Positions 61,816 to 64,000 of a DNA stretch of 64,000 nucleotides are shown piece after piece; within the stretch, counting starts at the first letter, position 1, and the number at the start of each line of letters is the position of its first letter. The DNA comes from Cyanoderma ruficeps (Eukaryota > Chordata > Aves > Passeriformes > Timaliidae). A model generated the notes under the pieces. The model saw only the letters and a program-made list of their open reading frames with translations, ran no database searches and was not told the origin of the DNA. Where the stretch lies: contig VZDJ01000623.1 in NCBI GenBank assembly GCA_008694505.1, positions 13,235,860 to 13,299,859 of the forward strand, written 5' to 3'. The position numbers and the translations under genes are program-made.

Positions 61816-63728
61816 AAGACCAGGAGTTTTAAAATTTAGATAATTAAACTTTAGGAAGACAGAGTGTTTTGTTAGAGATGTGGTTTTATTATAGCTGACA
61901 GTAGACCACTCAATATTTGAAATTTAGTAAAGGAAGAAGAATATACACCTATGAGAGTTAAATGGGTCCTATAGGAATAGTACTAAAATCTATAGAACTG
62001 AGAAGTTTTGTTCTTGTGTTGTATAAGCTGCCTTAAGAGTTTTTAGAAATGTGACCATTCTCTGAAAATTAGTACTGGATGTCTTTCTAAAAGTTATGTT
62101 TTATGTCAACAAGAAGTTTTTGAAATTGTTATAGAAATTACTGGATTAAATTTTATGACCTTCAATAAACTTATTGTTTCTGTCCCTAGAATATATAACT
62201 CTGTCATGTTTCCTGTAGATGAGTACAACACAGAAAAGTACTTTTAACTCTCAATATACTGACCTGATCAACTGCTTTGTGCCTGATGGTATCATTTTTA
62301 ATGATTGGTGAAGTGGCTGCAGAACCACAAATGCTTACAGCACCTAATTTTAAGAATTCATGGTTTAGAAAAGTAATTCAGAGTATATTGTCTGTGCTAT
62401 TACTCTGTCCTTTGGCCGACCAGCCTCCACTGTGCAGCTTTTGACAGGGGACAGGTCTGCTTGCAAAGTGGCTGTAGCTTGGGAACACATGCATTGCCTG
62501 CCCTGGGAGAGAGGCAGCATTTCCCCCTTTTTCAGCTTGTGGCCAATCCTTCTAGTCTGATTTCATAGGAATAATTTTGAAAATTTAAAGTTAGGTTTTC
62601 TGATGGTGAAAAGGATAGTGATATCAAGCAGACATGGCTGTTCACAGATTTGCTGGACGTGTTCCCATACATCAAATACTATCAATGCCATCAAAGGCCT
62701 CTTAGGTCAAGAGAGGCTATTCCCTCTAATCAGTGACTATTTCTGTTATAGAGCTCCCTCTGAACTGTAGTGTTAATAATTTTTATGTAGCAGAATTTGG
62801 AGGATTTTTGAAAATCAATTTTTTGTTGCCTTAGGTACACAAAGTAAAAATGTCCATGCAATAGCTGAGTTTTAGAGATTCATTGCCTTTTTAAGGTATC
62901 CATCTCCCAATTTTATGTGCATATAAAAATAAATTGAAAATAGGCACTCATTTGTATCTTTTATTTATTCTTACAACATACTGATGTACCTACAGAGAAA
63001 GCTTGACTAAGTAATGAGACAAACAATTGCCCAAATTAAGTACAAAATTAGGAAAATTGTGTAAGATCATAAAATTTTGGGGTAAGGAATAGTAATACTT
63101 CCCTATAGATGAAAAGCTACCTTAAAAAAAATTCACATTACCTAACCTGTCAAAAATCATACTCTCCACAGCCATAATATCAAACTGCAGTCTGACAAGA
63201 TGCGTGATTGACTGTGCAGTTGAGATATAACACAACTACTTGTAACAGGGTTTCCCCATGGACAGTGTACCAATACAATGCATGTTATATAAACTAACAT
63301 CTTTGCTGTATTTTAACACTTTTGTTCCTCTGCTGGTCAAACACTGGCTAGTAAGCAGAAGTCATAAGGAAGGCCAGCTTCCAAGCTCTAATGCTCAACA
63401 TCACAGTTCCCTATGGCAAGTTTCCTGGGTGACCCACACAAATTTCAAAAGAATCAAAAGTGTTTATGTTAATTGTATTCTCATTATGAAAAGTGATACC
63501 ATAAAAATGGCTCCTTTTTTCTTTGTTTTCACCTGTTTCACTAGCTTTATTTTTTTTCTTAATCAATGCTTGTCAAAGCATTGATTTATGTCATAATCCC
63601 CAGTATAATAGTAGCTTATTTTTAATATTTGATGAAAGCAAAAAGTTGTAGGCTTACCCAAAAAATGCACTGTTTACTGTAATGCAGCTTCTAGTTGTGT
63701 GAAATAGGGGGAAAGCACTTTGGGTAGG
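61814..63728. other. AT-rich noncoding DNA, no gene seen
   Basis: Unique sequence. A moderately GC-rich patch at about 62400-62530 has no identifiable origin. The plus-strand frame 63258-63584 (108 codons) has no domain. No primer-binding site of a common retroviral type is visible immediately left of 63729, so the adjacent LTR does not appear to be followed by a retroviral interior on this side. Confidence 0.55.
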
Positions 63729-63817
63729 TGTTGCGGGGTGAAGCTGGGCGTGCCCCAATTTAGGAACACTGGAATGAATTTCAGGAGACAGTTGTTGTAA
63801 AAAACTCTCTATCTAAT

Positions 63818-63823
63818 TTTATT
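63818..63823 (-). promoter_or_regulatory. LTR polyadenylation signal AATAAA
   Basis: TTTATT on the plus strand, AATAAA on the minus strand, within AAAATAAAA. Cleavage would be expected roughly 10-30 bases further left, near 63790-63808. Confidence 0.7.
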
Positions 63824-63833
63824 TTGACTCCAG

Positions 63834-63841
63834 TATTTATA
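63834..63841 (-). promoter_or_regulatory. LTR TATA box
   Basis: TATTTATA on the plus strand, TATAAATA on the minus strand, with a CCAAT box about 22 bases upstream (63863-63867). Transcription would start about 25-30 bases to the left, near 63805-63812, and proceed leftwards into the unique DNA at 63728 and below. Confidence 0.75.
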
Positions 63842-64000
63842 GCTATGTACAGAGGTCAAGGGATTGGCTACACAGGTCGCCACCCCTTCGACCTGGATGG
63901 TGGACATCACCATCAATCATTTCTTCTCTCACAGGAGAAGTATGTAAATATTCTAAGAATAGACATTATTTACATGAAGGCTATGTGAGAAAGTTCTACA

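Larger units (their letters stand above)
63729..64000 (-). mobile_element. Endogenous retrovirus LTR, minus strand, cut by window end
   Basis: On the minus strand the sequence has LTR architecture in the right order. There is a CCAAT box (63863-63867), a TATA box (TATAAATA, 63834-63841) and an AATAAA polyadenylation signal (63818-63823), then about 90 bases ending in CCCCGCAACA, so the LTR terminates in CA at 63729. The start (TG) lies beyond the window. AATAAA sits only about 11 bases after the TATA box, implying that it is in U3 and that R is very short, with U5 around 70-80 bases, as in avian alpharetrovirus-like LTRs. The block retains several CpGs in a CpG-poor window, suggesting youth. 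No primer-binding site follows, so it is a solo LTR or the 3' LTR of a provirus extending to the right. Family not named. Confidence 0.8.

Noticed and set aside
1..64000. CRISPR arrays, tRNA, rRNA or snRNA genes, bacterial-type operons
   Set aside because: No regularly spaced repeats and no tRNA or pol III box pairs beyond the degraded MIR; no conserved rRNA or U-RNA segments were seen, and the repeat content is avian nuclear.

Overview
This 64 kb window looks like AT-rich, CpG-poor, gene-free nuclear DNA from a bird. The evidence is the dispersed repeats. At least seven segments are 3'-truncated or fragmentary CR1 LINEs, several ending in the avian CR1 tail of short ATTCTGTGAT-type repeats. 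An avian-style endogenous retrovirus LTR lies at the right edge. The species cannot be named from the sequence. I find no protein-coding exon, rRNA, tRNA, CRISPR array or bacterial operon. The longest open frames (up to about 150 codons) lie in low-complexity, CR1 or slightly GC-richer DNA and show no recognisable domain outside CR1. The window is probably intergenic (gene desert) or the inside of a long intron.

Layout. 1-4.2 kb is AT-rich unique sequence. 4.2-7.7 kb holds a short CR1 tail, a long T/G-rich low-complexity tract and a 365 bp CR1 3' end. 7.7-17.2 kb is unique sequence with an assembly join (N at 9270 flanked by a 31 bp repeat), palindromes and A/C-rich tracts. 17.57-18.6 kb is GC-elevated, unclassified and possibly an old LTR. 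19.8 kb has a pure (ATTT)17 microsatellite. 22.3-22.5 kb is a MIR-type SINE fossil, unexpected in a bird. 28.5-29.8 kb holds two CR1 3' ends in the same (minus) orientation. 36.86-37.0 kb is an older CR1 tail. 49.1-51.0 kb holds two oppositely oriented CR1 ORF2 fragments with reverse-transcriptase residues still readable. 53.7-54.7 kb is GC-elevated and unclassified. 55.07 kb is a CR1 tail. 58.98-59.08 kb is an ancient amniote CR1-type tail. 61.76 kb is an N followed by 50 A. 63.73-64.0 kb is a retroviral LTR on the minus strand with CCAAT box, TATA box and polyadenylation signal, cut by the window end.

No genes act together here. What may be functional is regulatory: several AT-rich stretches with clustered TAATTA-type sites and perfect inverted repeats (15.1-15.4, 16.8-17.0, 43.15-43.28, 50.03-50.17, 53.28-53.47 kb) resemble conserved noncoding elements. 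That is inference from composition only and needs a multi-species alignment. The clearest items for a second look are the MIR fossil, the ancient CR1 tail, the apparently young LTR, the recurrent A-rich tracts with a CCCACC core, the nested inverted repeat at 50.04 kb, and the probable assembly error at 9.27 kb.
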